DNA of 64,000 bases from assembly GCA_039111635.1 (NCBI GenBank), contig JBCAQO010000008.1, positions 62,001 to 126,000 on the forward strand, read 5' to 3'. The position numbers and the translations under genes are program-made. The stretch comes from Heterobasidion occidentale (lineage: Eukaryota; Basidiomycota; Agaricomycetes; Russulales; Bondarzewiaceae). The notes beneath the pieces are model-generated. The model was not told the origin of the DNA. It saw only the letters and a program-made list of their open reading frames with translations, and did no database searches. Shown here piece after piece: positions 11,077 to 21,869 of this stretch. Within the stretch, counting starts at the first letter, position 1. Each line of letters begins with the position of its first letter.

Positions 11077-12671
11077 GCCTGTCGGCTCTTATATCAGATG
11101 GGAGGCGAGCGCGCGACTTCCCACAGCGATCCTGGAGATATCAGTCATTCAGGCTGGAGAAGATAGCTTGAACCTTGATTCGTTGCGATGTCTGAAGTCA
11201 AGCCATGCTTCCTGGAACGGTAAATTCTAGCTTTGTCATCTTCCTCCGTTGTTTTCTAGGGGCTGGAGACGATAGTGGCGTTTATTTGACGAGGTTTGCT
11301 CGCAGGGCCATATGTACGCAGGACCTGGCATATCTCTATAGAGGTCCGATCCGTTTGCGGACGGAAAGGGTCAAATTTCGGGATAGCCCTAACTTGCGTC
11401 GAAAATTGACTTGTCGGTAGCCATGTCCGATCCTCAGGCCTCAGTGCGGACGGATTTGCTCCCACCCAAGGTCACCCAGACCCAGGAGCCTCTGGAGCAC
11501 CCCGGTAGTGATCCACGAGCGAAATATTTCCTCAACCTATCAATCAGCTTATCATAGGTTTTTAGGTTTTATCCCGACGAAAAGTGCCGTTTTTGAGGTC
11601 CGATCCCTAAATGCGGACAAGTTGGGCTGAAATTCGAGAATAAGCGGCCACTCTTTCAACAATATAACTTGACATATAAAACCGTTTGTCTCCCAGGAGA
11701 TCCTTATTAATATCAAGGTCGAATCTACCATAACCTCGCTCAGCGTATCGACATAATGGGTCTCTGACATGAGAGCGTATCCGTGTTTGATTCATGGTTG
11801 CCCATGTCAATCTATGCTCATCACTCGACTTTCGGGGAGGCTATGCATGAACTGGGAAAATCGCCGCGCATTAGAATCAATTCAGGGTCTTCTGGCACAA
11901 ACATCACGGAAGAAGACGAGGATCAATGTGCCATGTGTCTGTTTCAAGACGCCACTATTGTTCTTGAGACCGTGGCCGGCATCAGCCCGAGCGCTGAAGA
12001 GCTCGTTGTGGCCTCGTGCTTGATCTTTTGAATCACCTGTTCAGCTGGGATACGTGTAATTGTTTCTTGAGATGATTGAGGGCCTCATGAATGACAGAGA
12101 ACAAGCGCGTGTTCGGGTGCCGTTATCATCCAGGTTTTGTGGATACCTGGAACAATCACTATGACCGAGGCATGCAATATTGGCGACAGACATTCTACAA
12201 GGAGTGCTCGAGGGCGTTTGGTGATTGAGTGCACGAGAATTTGATGCGGATGCAAGGGAATCAACTTCTCATTTATAATGTGGAAAGTCACAGACACAGC
12301 CTTCAGATGTGGGAGAGAAGAGCGATATGTGCAGGGACAGCTGATGATTTTTTGCTTGCCAAATTTCATTTTTCTGCAATGGAATTTCTTGCAGCTTGAG
12401 TGATGTTCTTTATCGGTGACATATATCTCAGAAGGAAATCAATCACACACAAACGTGCTTAGCATTCTGCGACATATGTAGTTTGAAAACAATCATATTC
12501 TCAGGAGACCACTCGTACATCTGATCTACCGTTCCACAAAAAGGGTCCCACTCTTATCCTGCAACTGCAATTTGAGTGAAACCAGCATACACAATCTGGA
12601 CGGTGAGTGCTACCAGTTAGCGGCAGTATACAGTATCGTTAGAGAGGAAAAAAAAACATGCAGAGATACAT
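11077..12671. other. Intergenic spacer between the two copies of the duplicated gene
   Basis: No gene is supported in this 1.6 kb. It is A+T-richer than the flanking genes and contains a three-times repeated short motif (see 11343-11640). The plus-strand open frame near 11780-12031 has no recognisable domain. Confidence 0.5.
11343..11640. repeat. Three dispersed copies of a GTCCGATCC...GCGGAC motif
   Basis: Copies begin at about 11344, 11424 and 11598. Each reads GTCCGATCC, then a spacer of 6-13 bp, then GCGGAC. The first and third also share a GGGTCAAATTTCGGGATA / GGGCTGAAATTCGAGAATA tail, so they are diverged copies of a unit of about 45 bp. The outer parts are partly complementary (GTCCG / CGGAC), so each copy can fold into a small stem. 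Confidence 0.65.
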
Positions 12672-13228
12672 TCAAGCTCGGCGATGGATGAGCGGGACGA
12701 CCGCCTCAATCTGGCGAAATGTAGATTCTGCCAAGTATCCGTGTGCTATCATCACCTGGAGAAGATCCCTCATCCAAACTTGGCATCCGTTGATGTGAGA
12801 GGCTGGGTCGTATGGAACCGCCTTGGCCAGCTCAAGGATTGCGTCTCGTTGAGCACGAGTGAAAGTGCCCAGTGAGATATAGGTATTGAGATGACGGGTG
12901 GCTGGATTCCAAGCTTCGCAACGGGGATGTGTCGTAGAAATAACGGCTTGGAATGCCCGTGAGCTGTATGACTTGATGTACCAGCGCGCCACCCCGGCTG
13001 TTGTCCCATATGAGGAGGACGTGCCGGCTGCCGAGGACAGCCACGGGTTCTAAGCCAGGGGTCTCGAAGTAGATCGGTTTTAAAGCGTTGTTATCCGGAA
13101 AGACTGGATAGAAGTTGAGATCGCTCAAGTGGGACATGGTCTGAAGCAAGTCTATGAGCAACGCCTTCGAGTGAAGTCACAGGACGCCACACACTTACTG
13201 GATGGTGGAGATGGTGGAAATATATGGG
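12672..13228 (-). pseudogene. Frameshifted second copy of the duplicated small protein
   Basis: This is a clear paralogue of the gene at 10494-11076. Conserved blocks are FPDNNALKPIYFETPGLEP, RHVLLIWDNSRGG, TGIPSRYFYD, SLGTFTRAQRDAILELA, INGCQVWMRDLL and PLIHRRA. The frame is lost between TGIPSRYFYD and LGTFTR. Aligned to the intact copy, one base is missing from the C run at about 12928 and a second at about 12904-12908, leaving the two halves in different frames. Exon 1 (to about 13200) also does not join in phase with exon 2 at the expected junction. Both putative catalytic positions (His and Cys) are retained, so decay looks recent, or one lesion may be a sequencing error. Confidence 0.75.
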
Positions 13229-14210
13229 AAGTGGGCATCTACTCCCACTGGCCTTTATAACATACGAACGATGAGCGCTTGAATACCGACCTTCTATCTG
13301 ACCTTCATCGCTGACATGAGTTGGATCTTATCCCGGGGTCCATATGATACAAGCGAGCGGCTCGGCGAAGTATAGCACTACGCGCAGCGCTTGGTGATTT
13401 CCTGTAAAAACGTTACGTAGCAATTATGAGAAAGAGTCGAAGACTTTTAAATGAACATACATTTCTCAGATAATTGCAACAAAATGATGGCCTTGGTATG
13501 AATATGTTTATCATTTTCACAGGATCTCTATGATGGAAAACCACACACCCTGTGCATAGCGTAGGGCTCCGGTGTACGGTTGTCAAGAAGACTGATTTGT
13601 GGTCTTTCCTTGGCCTTCATATTGTATCGTCTGTATCCACACTGTGAGGACAAAATCAAAGTATATTTAACCACTGCCGCCAGTGATACATACCAGGATA
13701 CGTCATTGAACAAGGTGTTTGACAGCGGCAGACTTTCTCTCCAGGAATTTCGGTCAATTACTTCTCCGTATCCGTCCACATAAGGGTGTTCTAGCCCATC
13801 ATGTCCGCGCCGAAGTTCAGATATTCCCCAGATATTTGCCTAATCTGTCAGGATATCGGAGAGGTTCCTGTCTAGCGTCATTTCCGTCGGTACAAGGATT
13901 GACGCTCGAGCGCTCAAGAATGGTACACAGGGGTCCTGTATTAGGAGAAGGAGGTCGGGCGCCTTACTACAAAACGATTGTCTTCTGTTGAGCGATGGGG
14001 ACTGGTCGGCTGCGTACGGGCCGTACCTGACTTTGAATATTTACAGCCACAGCGCTGCAACTTCATTCTCCTTCTATCTCCCAAACGTGCAGCTTAAAGC
14101 TTTGAATTTTCATCTCACTCACACTGGTACGTATCCTCTGGATTGCGATGAGAGATGCTGAATTTTGAGGAGCGCTTTTATAGTAACAAAAGCCAACCAT
14201 AAGTACACCC
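13229..14210. other. Intergenic region
   Basis: I see no supportable gene in this A+T-rich stretch. Short open frames on both strands near 13528-13991 lack domains. It contains the promoter of the kinase-like gene that follows. Confidence 0.45.
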
Positions 14211-15080
14211 ATGCCTGAGCTATGGTTGCCAAAGTCATTCGAAGACTTGGAAGCATTACCAGCCTCAGACGTCATATCTCGACAGACACTAGGTCTCAGA
14301 GCCGTCGTCAAAACTAGACCCGGTGTCCTAATCAAATATGCACGCGACCTTGCAGAAGAGGTTATATGTGCACAGTTCGCTCTCGACGAGGCTGCCCTTC
14401 CCGTGCCACGCATCCTTCACTATCCTGGCGACCCTCATTACGTGGTCACTGTCCAAGATCTTATCGCTGAACAACCTTTGGTTGACAGTGTTTGGTATAT
14501 CTGTATGGAGCAAGTCCCGGGTGTTTCTCTCGACAAAGTCATTGATACGATGACGGTGGAGGAACTTGACCATGTGGCGGCGCAGCTGAAGCTTCTCTTG
14601 CTGCGCATGCACACCGTTCAATCGAAGACCCTCGGGTCCGTCAGCGGAGGTCCTTATCGAAACACATTCTTTTCACCAAACGTCTCCCCGGAACGCTCAT
14701 TCACGAGCGTTGAAGAATTCATTGATCATTATCGCTCCCTATTCACTTTCATCGCTGGCGGAAAGATGGATTCCGTTGGCCACGCGTACGTAGATACTCT
14801 GCTTAGCCCATTCCCGCGCGATTGTCCCATCTACTTCACACATGGAGACCTGCTTCCCAAGAACATCATGGTTCAGGGCTCGACAGTCACTGCGTTGATA
14901 GACTGGGCGGAGGGCGGGTTCTATCCTGAGTTCTGGGAGTATTGCCGCATGCATGATCGCAATTTCATGACTCCAGGCTGGGCACATATACTTCAAGCCA
15001 TATTCCCTGGAGAGCGCCGCACCAAGGAGATTGACGGATTAGATCAATTGTTGGACATCATTTATTATAATCTGGGTTGA
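14211..15080 (+). CDS. APH/choline-kinase-like phosphotransferase (PF01636), 289 aa
   Basis: An intronless frame with the aminoglycoside-phosphotransferase kinase fold, a family that is large in basidiomycetes and mostly of unknown substrate. Visible elements are a nucleotide-binding N-lobe (GVLIKYARDLAEEVICAQF, with the Lys), an HxGRxL-like hinge replaced by YICMEQVPGVSLDKV, the catalytic loop HGDLLPKNIMV (Brenner motif, Asp and Asn present) and the metal-binding IDWAEGGFYPEFWEY. The length fits a compact fungal member. All key catalytic residues are present, so it should be an active kinase. The substrate cannot be assigned; drug resistance should not be inferred from the family name. The start is the first ATG after an upstream stop and leads directly into the domain. 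Confidence 0.88.
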   Translation: MPELWLPKSFEDLEALPASDVISRQTLGLRAVVKTRPGVLIKYARDLAEEVICAQFALDEAALPVPRILHYPGDPHYVVTVQDLIAEQPLVDSVWYICMEQVPGVSLDKVIDTMTVEELDHVAAQLKLLLLRMHTVQSKTLGSVSGGPYRNTFFSPNVSPERSFTSVEEFIDHYRSLFTFIAGGKMDSVGHAYVDTLLSPFPRDCPIYFTHGDLLPKNIMVQGSTVTALIDWAEGGFYPEFWEYCRMHDRNFMTPGWAHILQAIFPGERRTKEIDGLDQLLDIIYYNLG

Positions 15081-15661
15081 AATACGTTGAATCATGTGTC
15101 ATACTGCTCTTCCCCCTGCATAGTCATGACGATTTCCGTCCAGCTCCGTTGCAACATGAGGCTGGTTTGCCCAAACGAGTTCCGTGGAGAGCGTCTGTCC
15201 CCGTGAGCGATACAATCACAGGCGTCCTGTGACAATTTAGATTTCCGTCGAGTGGTAGCATTCGAATGACTAGAACTCGTCAGACATCCACATTCTTTGA
15301 TAGCCAGCGAGATCGAGGGGTATTCAGAAATCTATCTGCGGATCTCAACACTCGGGTTTTCGCCTCGATCGTAGAACAAATGCATCTATAAACGTCGCTT
15401 CTTTGTGTCTCGAGCACCTGTCGTGTCTCAAGCACCTGTTCCTGATAGCAAGGGCCACTAGATAATTAGAAGTTTTGCCAAAGAGACTTTTCATCGTGAC
15501 GAGGTATCCGCAGCCTAAACTATACAGTGCTCGTACACCAAAGATATACTTTGCAAAGAACCAGTCATGCAAGCCTTCTTGGGTAGCTATACCCTTGCAG
15601 GTGACGAAATGAACCGCGATCCTGGTACGTAACTACTGATGGCCACTAGGGGAGCTAGAGG
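15081..15661. other. Intergenic region with a small tandem repeat
   Basis: No gene is seen. A duplicated 18-bp unit is listed separately at 15405-15440. Confidence 0.5.
15405..15440. repeat. 18-bp tandem duplication
   Basis: Two adjacent copies, 15405-15422 (GTGTCTCGAGCACCTGTC) and 15423-15440 (GTGTCTCAAGCACCTGTT), differ at two positions. It lies between two genes. Confidence 0.8.
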
Positions 15662-18298
15662 TTAGCTGACAGAGACAGCAACGCGACTGGGGAGGGCGTA
15701 CATATGCACATTCCTGTACGAGCCATGAAATACTGCTTGTGAAAAAAATAAGAGACGTCCAACTTTTCGAATGACAAAGCCGCTCGCCTCGAAATCACCG
15801 CCACTCAGGACCATCATGTCTCCGTGTAGCAGTGTTATACGCAAAACCGCAGGACTTTTCGCCTTTTTCTTCGTGCCAAAGTCTTGTGTGTCGCTTGTCG
15901 CATCATGGTTCCGGAGGTTCACTGATGGAGCCTTCGCTGGAACCTTGGTCGGCACCGCGGCTGTCCCCTTTGAATTGTGATCCGAATATGTAAAGGTGAA
16001 CACCACATCGGCACCTAAACAAAGGACAGCCAAGGATTTCTCTTTGGCATGGAAGACGTCGCGCGCCTGCGCCGGATATGTATTCAGAACGAACGCTGTC
16101 AGAGGCAAATTTGTCACCTTTCCTTCGCCGACCCACGACAGAATTTCGATGACCGGCATCTTGATCGCCTTCTCTTCTCCGTACGTACTTACTAAATACT
16201 CCATAAATTCCTGTAATTTCGTTATACTCTTCGGAACCACTGTCCCACCCTCTCCTTCGACGATCGCAGAAGAATCGAACCGCTTTGTGAAGACTGTCTC
16301 TCCAAAACGGCGTTCCAACTGAACATCCCGTTGAAGCCGACCGAAAAGATCAGTGGGCTCCGTTTGCAGCTTGGGCAGGTTGCCCGTGAAAATATGTCGT
16401 ACAAGAGGCTTGTCAGAATGTAGCACCTGTTCACTCGTCACTGGAGCCAGATTCGAGACAGGGGCCGCTGGGACAGGAGGTGTAGGCGGAACCTGACGAT
16501 CAAGAGACGTATGCTGTGACAAAGACGACAAGCTGGGAAGGCCATACCAAAAAACACGCATGCCATCTCCCCAGTCTTGTCGCAGTAGTGAAACGGCAGG
16601 TTCGAGGCACATGTTATCGGGAAATAGGCAAACATACGTCAACCGGGGATTGCGCACAGCCATGATGTCCATCATCCATCCTTGCCCGTCGTCCCTGATT
16701 TCTTTAACCCCGCTTTCTAAACTGTCGCCACCGACTGATTGACCCATTGTCGCACGAGATCGCAAGACAGCGCAGTGCGCACCCTCGCATGCACGATGGC
16801 GTAGGAAGCGTTGGACATTCACGCGTCCGCAGTTGCGACAGAAATACCCGGAAGGGAAAGCGTCATTTGCCGAGGAGGCAGAGAATGAGGCTAGTAGAGG
16901 AAGCGGGATGAGTGAATGAGTGATTAGCGCATCGAAAGGCCGCCGAGGCGAAGAACGATCAAAGGCGGTAGGAGTGATAGGAGCGGAGTCTTGCTCGGTC
17001 GCGACTGTGTTCCGTGTCAATGGGGCGTCAATCGCCATCGGTGAATCTAAAGCTGTCTCTGATGGAGAGCTTGTGCACTCCCACCAAGGACGCTGTATGG
17101 TCTTCTGCCACTCTTTGAAGTCTTGCGCCTCGCTCTTCAATGATTCTTCACCACCACAGATCCATTCGAGCTCGAAACGCCAAAGCACGCGGAGGGTCGT
17201 CGTCGAAGTAACCCGTGGTGAGGGCGCGTACAGTTTATCTTCCTAAGTGGATGGTCTGGAGTCAAAAGACCATAGCATTGAAGCGAAATGAATCATCATC
17301 ACCTTCATTCTAACAACTGCAAACAGACCCGCCCATACATATCCGACTTCGTCAGGAAGTATCCATGGCATGAGAGGCGCATCGCGAGAAATAATTATAG
17401 ATACAGGTCGGCCTGTTTCATGAGCATGAAGGAGGGCCTGGATGTCAGTTGGAGGGGAGGGAATCGATTCTACGGGGAAAGAAGTAGTTAAAGGTGCATT
17501 ATGCAGCTGCGGGGCGGCGGAGGCGGGAAGGGGTACGATGAATGGCACAGAAGATGAGATACCCAACTGCGATGGAACAGATGATGGTAAAACATTAGCA
17601 CCAGTCGATTGCGACCCAGCATCGACATGGGCTCCTGGCTTTACCACCGAGTTCACCATCTCGTCGTCATCAATATTGGGACGTATGGAATTCCGATCAC
17701 TATGGCGGCCATCTTGAGGATCATCTTTGCGTGCCGAATCGATGCTCATCTCGATATCTTGATCCGCTACCGGATAGGAGAGGGAAGTAGGTGCAACGGA
17801 GCCGTTGCAGTCCGGACAATCTGGGTCAAAGCTCACGCGTGTGCAATTGCACGGGCTGTATGTTTGTGGATGAAGCGACACGTCTTCGTAGTCGGGACCA
17901 GGAGTAGTCGATGCTGCTCTTACTACGAGATTGACTTGAGGATCGGAAGATACACGTCCAAGTTGATCGACGTCTTGGGAAAGTTTGAGGTCGCAGGATG
18001 AAGGATGGGAAGCTTCGCTAGCCACATTCCCAGATTCAGGCTTGCGAGATATGATATATGCACCCTCAGCGTTGAGCGATGCTGACGATGATGGAATCAG
18101 CGGCAAGTCTTTGGACGACTCAGCCCCTGATGAACAAGGACGCGCAGCATCTAGATCATTGGAGATGAGGCCAGACATGCCGAGCGTCGGAGGGACTAAG
18201 ATATCTCTAGCTCTGTTGATAGAAATTGTGAGTGTTGGAGATTCAATCGAAGTAACCGCGAGCAAGAAAGAACGCAGCAGGTTGCTGGGGGTCTTCAT
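15662..18298 (-). CDS. Large protein with a degenerate AlkB/2OG-oxygenase-like C-terminus (858 aa)
   Basis: Two exons, 18298-17303 and 17242-15662, joined across a 60-nt intron (GTGATG...TTAG), give 858 residues. The N-terminal third is Ser/Pro-rich with a cysteine-rich patch (CNCTRVSFDPDCPDC). The middle has LWRFELEWICGGEE and a possible zinc-binding segment (GYFCRNCGRVNVQRFLRHRAC). The C-terminal half resembles the double-stranded beta-helix of AlkB-type 2-oxoglutarate/Fe(II) oxygenases in basidiomycetes: LNTYPAQARDVFHAKEKSLA, LCLGADVVFTFT and ITLLHGDMMVLSGGDFE. The usual H-x-D iron ligands are not evident after LNTYPAQARDVF, so the enzyme may be inactive or the assignment may be only structural. 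Further unrecognised introns are possible in exon 2. It runs in the same direction as its 3' neighbour and its 5' neighbour at 18427. Confidence 0.6.
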
Positions 18299-18426
18299 GG
18301 TTGATCAATCTGAGCCATCTTCAAGGTTGTGAAAATGCGAATAGGGTCAGATGACAAGAATATTGGATCATCTCAAGGACCGGCGGAGTTGACAAAAAAA
18401 GAACGCAAGCGAATACAGAAGTGTGC

Positions 18427-19650
18427 TCACATAGAAAACGTTATTCTGCGTCCCTCCCATGTATCACCCTCCCATGCGCCAAGTTCTGGAACCTTGTCGC
18501 GATTACTGTTGAAGATCAGGATAGGTGTATCGCATCCCTCGCTGACTATTCCGTCAGTTAATTTCTCCAGAGCTGGAATCGCAACCGATAGTTCACGGTA
18601 AGTCTGAAATATGAAAAGGTGAGAACAAGCAAGAAAAAGGACAGGCGAGAGAACTGACCCCGGTCCATATGCGGGGTCTACCGTTAGGGAGGAGGCGTAG
18701 TGGGGCAGATAGGATAGGTGTAGGCTTCGCGGTGCGCCAAGTGTAATTTGATTTCGAGTGCGACTTGACCCGTTTATTTTCTGGCCCAGAGCAATGTCAA
18801 TAGGAAGAGTTGGGATGTTGGATGAGGATGGAGTAACTACGAACCCACTGTCGATGCCATATGCTCGAGGATTGATCCTGATTCCCGTAGTTTCTTTGAC
18901 TTCTTTTGAATCGGTAAGGCGACTTTGGAAGATGAGAGAAGCCTGGCAGTGGTTTTCTCTGAGTCGCCTTTTGAAGACTTCGATTTCGATTTGGCTTTTT
19001 TCTCAGCAGGAGCCTTTCCGTCTGGTTTCAATGCCGCCTGCGCTGTTTCTATTCGACTGGCCTTGGTCAATGTCGTATGAGAGCGCGTAAAGGGTCGTTC
19101 TGTGTCATTGTCTGTGAGTACCTCGCTGGTAGCTTCGTCAATTTTTGCCTGCTTTTGTCGCGGATTGATCTTCATATCAGATGGCTCAGCTTCGTCAGCG
19201 GCGAGCCTTTTTCTCTTCGCGCTACTGTCGTTTTTGTCTGCATTTTCTTGATCCTGTTCATACAGAGCAAAGCGTCAACTGGCACGAACGCAATTCACGA
19301 ATAAATTCTCACTTGTACAACGGAAGATCTGTCCATTGCGAGGTCTGACGCGCACATTTCAAGCCGTTTCTAGCACAAAGACTGCAGGTAGGATAACCTC
19401 GGTCACAAAATTTGCGTCCTTTTCGACAATGGTGGCACGGAGGATGAGTGACAAGCTGGAGATCTGACTTCTCCGAGGTAAGAACATAGATTGCTTCGAG
19501 GTGCACCCGATGGTCGTAGGCGTCTGGGAGGTCATCAGAGGTAGCTCTACGAACAGTACCCCATGCGAGAGCAGACGGAGGAATTTTAGGTGGCAGTGAG
19601 GCGAATGGAGTGGGCAAGGCGTTTGGTGAATTTTCTGACTCTGGATTCAT
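18427..19650 (-). CDS. Small Zn2Cys6-type protein, 338 aa
   Basis: Four exons (19650-19313, 19224-18845, 18780-18659, 18603-18427) total 1017 nt with no stop. The second acceptor could also be at 19221, which changes one residue. Exon 1 ends with a zinc cluster C-x2-C-x6-C-x6-C-x2-C-x6-C (CHHCRKGRKFC ... CARNGLKC). Unusually it lies in the middle of the protein (about residues 75-100), after an N-terminal domain with AIYVLTSEKSDLQLVTHP. A Lys/Ser-rich basic linker follows, then a conserved-looking C-terminus (PILSAPLRLLPNGRPRIW ... GAWEGDTWEGRRITFSM). I do not see a fungal_trans domain, so it is not a standard regulator. DNA binding is inferred from the cluster only. It starts 119 bp from the tRNA gene on the opposite strand. 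Confidence 0.8.
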
Positions 19651-19768
19651 GGATGCGCCGCCGAAAGGTGTGGATGTGGAGGAATGTAGAGATTCGACAA
19701 GGTGCCAGGTGCAAGGATGTAAACCATTGAAAATCAGATCGATATTGTAAGTCTATGACTAATGATAT

Positions 19769-19842
19769 GGTTCGATGGCGTAGTTGGTTATCGCATCTGT
19801 CTAACACACAGAAGGTCCTCAGTTCGAGCCTGGGTCGAATCA
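19769..19842 (+). tRNA. tRNA-Val (anticodon AAC)
   Basis: A full cloverleaf of 74 nt with no intron. The acceptor stem GGTTCGA (19769-19775) pairs with TCGAATC (19835-19841), with A as discriminator. The D-arm contains TAGTTGGTTA, the anticodon loop is CTAACAC with AAC at 19803-19805, and the T-arm contains GTTCGAGCC. A short T-run (TTTCCTTTTT) follows and can end RNA polymerase III transcription. A-box and B-box consensus sequences are within the D- and T-arms. Confidence 0.95.
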
Positions 19843-20036
19843 TTTCCTTTTTCAGGGTGGACACTTTTTCCTCAATACTTCACGTCACGTGTGAAAACTT
19901 CTACAATTCACATGCAGGTCATCGCATCAAACGAGGACATTCAATGGTCGCAAGGGCTACATATATTAAATGACAATGCACATCTAGCCCGCTTCGCCAG
20001 CAGCAGTATCTTCTCCACCTCTTCTCCGTCGGCTTT

Positions 20037-21869
20037 TCACCGCCTCGCGGTACCGTCGCTTCCACTCTCGTGTAAGCTCTCCTCTCTCAGTCTCCCATTT
20101 CGAGCGAAGTGTTCGTCAGTGTCTGTCCGATGGAAGGCAAAGCGCGTCCGCCACGCCCCGAGGGGCGCTGCGCGCCGTGGGAAGAATAGAGGCCGGGCAG
20201 GATCGAGCAGCGATGCAGGACTGGATAAAGCTTTCTGCGATGGGACAGGAAGTATGGAAGCAGAAGGCAAGACGGTGGAAATGGGAGGAATAACACCGCC
20301 GGATAGTTCCAAGTCAAAGTCGTCATCGAGATCGAGATCAAGGTCGAGATGGTTCAGGAGAGAGAAGCCGGCTGAAGAAAGTGAAGATCGGACGTTAATG
20401 TACAGAACAAAGGAGGTAAAAACAGATCAAGCTTACCCTCCTCTTCCCTCGGAGCGAATAAATCCTTCAACTTCTTCACCTGCGTCCCGGATTTTGTAGG
20501 CTGACCAGTAGGTTCAATTTGGTCTGCAGACATAGGTGCAGTATCAGTAGGCTCTTTCGTCTCTCCGTCAGCTTCCTCCGGTTCGTCTGACCCCGTTTCT
20601 GCATCTTGCAGTTCCGGTACAAGCTCTGCGACGTCGACGTCGGATCCGGCACTCTCGGCGCCGCCCCAGTCTGCGCCGTCGGGGTCTGGATCGCCGAACA
20701 TGGATCGCAGCAAGTCGAGAGCTTTTTCAGCTTCTTGCGCGAGGTCGGTTGACTCTGCAGATGTGATTGGAGCGGCTGCTACTACCACAGGTGCCGTTGG
20801 AAGTGGTAGCGCCGTGCGCGCGACAGGGAGCGAAGTTGCATCGAGCGGGAGAATTGCTGTATGGTGAGCTTCGGGAATTGCTGGATCGTCCTCGACCATT
20901 GCCTCCCTCCTCTCCTCGCCACTGCTCTCCTCCGCTGAGCTACCCATCGTGGAGCTATCCTCGTCTCCATTGTCTACCGTCTCCTTTTCAACGTCCGTCC
21001 GTGATGTACTTCCTGGAGCTGCATTCCCACCCTCCAAGAAGACCCCGACAATATGTTGACTCCCCCACTGAAGCGGATCAATCGTCCGCCTTCTCGCTCT
21101 CGTCGGCGGTTCCCGTTTTCTCTTTTGGGTGGGTTTCTCCTCCTTTCCTTTTACCGCTTCCTTATCCTTCTGGCCCTTCCCCTTCCTTTTTTCCGCGCTC
21201 TTCGAAAGGTCGATGGGTGGGTCGAGCGGGTGCATGGGGCGCATGCGGACAGGGCGCACGAGGCGGCCAAGTGCGGTGACGCGCCATTGAGGACGAAGAT
21301 GGACATTTTCTGGAGTGACGAGGGACATGTCGGCTGAATGGGTGCCTTGCACACCGCGCGCGAGGCGGATGCGTTTTCGCGGAGGAGGGTCAGTGGGTGT
21401 GTTTTCGAGGGCGATGCTGCCCATGTAGTAGATTAGAGATTGCTGTATACCGAATCCTAGACGTAGCGCACCGCTCTCGAAAGTCAGGTTTGGCTTCACC
21501 AATGCGTAGTTTGGCGCTTTCCAGGTCGACCCGCTGAGCACGTTCATGCCTACAATCGGAGAAGTAGGAGTGGTGGTAAGACGAAGATGGAGCAGAAGTG
21601 CGCAAAGTGGAGATGAAACGAAATATAGCAGAGCGAGTTAGGTAGCTCGAAATTGAGAGAAAGAATTGCGCACATTTTGCAAGCTTGCCCTTGGTCGTGG
21701 CGAGGGTCGCATACGCGAACTTGCGCGGCTGACCGAGCGCATCAAGTGCGCCGAGGCCATCGAGTGCTGTGACGGATCCGAAGGATCCCAGTCGGTGCGA
21801 GAGGTCGTCTTGGGTGATTGTAGGAGTTAGGCCAGAGATGAGGATGCGTTTTGTGAGTGGTTCATCCAT
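20037..21869 (-). CDS. NOP8: Nucleolar protein NOP8 homologue, with a 1-base frameshift in the RRM exon
   Basis: An RNA-binding factor of early 60S ribosome assembly in the nucleolus; yeast Nop8 acts with Npa1, Rsa3 and Dbp6. Exons are 21869-21674, 21549-21472, 21416-20437 and 20371-20037. The N-terminal RRM is clear (RILISGLTPTITQDDL, then FAYATLATTKGKLAKC and MNVLSGSTWK), followed by the family block AKLRIGEAKPDFRER, then PPPRKRIRLARGV, HSADMSLVTPEN and WRVTALGRLVRPVRMRP. The end matches the Nop8 C-terminus (KKLKDLFAPREEE spliced to AGFSLLNHLDLDLDLDDD). The frame shifts by one base in exon 2, between STWK and AKLRIG, at about 21517: a single G is missing after TGGAAA. Without splicing exon 2 to exon 3 an accidental open frame runs through, which would mislead gene prediction. 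With the base present the product is 529 aa, normal for the family. Confidence 0.88.

Noticed and set aside
10479..11171. Plus-strand open frame of 230 residues over the small duplicated gene
   Set aside because: It is the antisense shadow of the gene at 10494-11076, whose paralogue shows that the minus strand is the coding one.
14447..14493. Possible 47-nt intron in the APH-like kinase (GTGGTC...TGACAG)
   Set aside because: Removing it breaks the frame, and without it the protein reads on into the catalytic loop.
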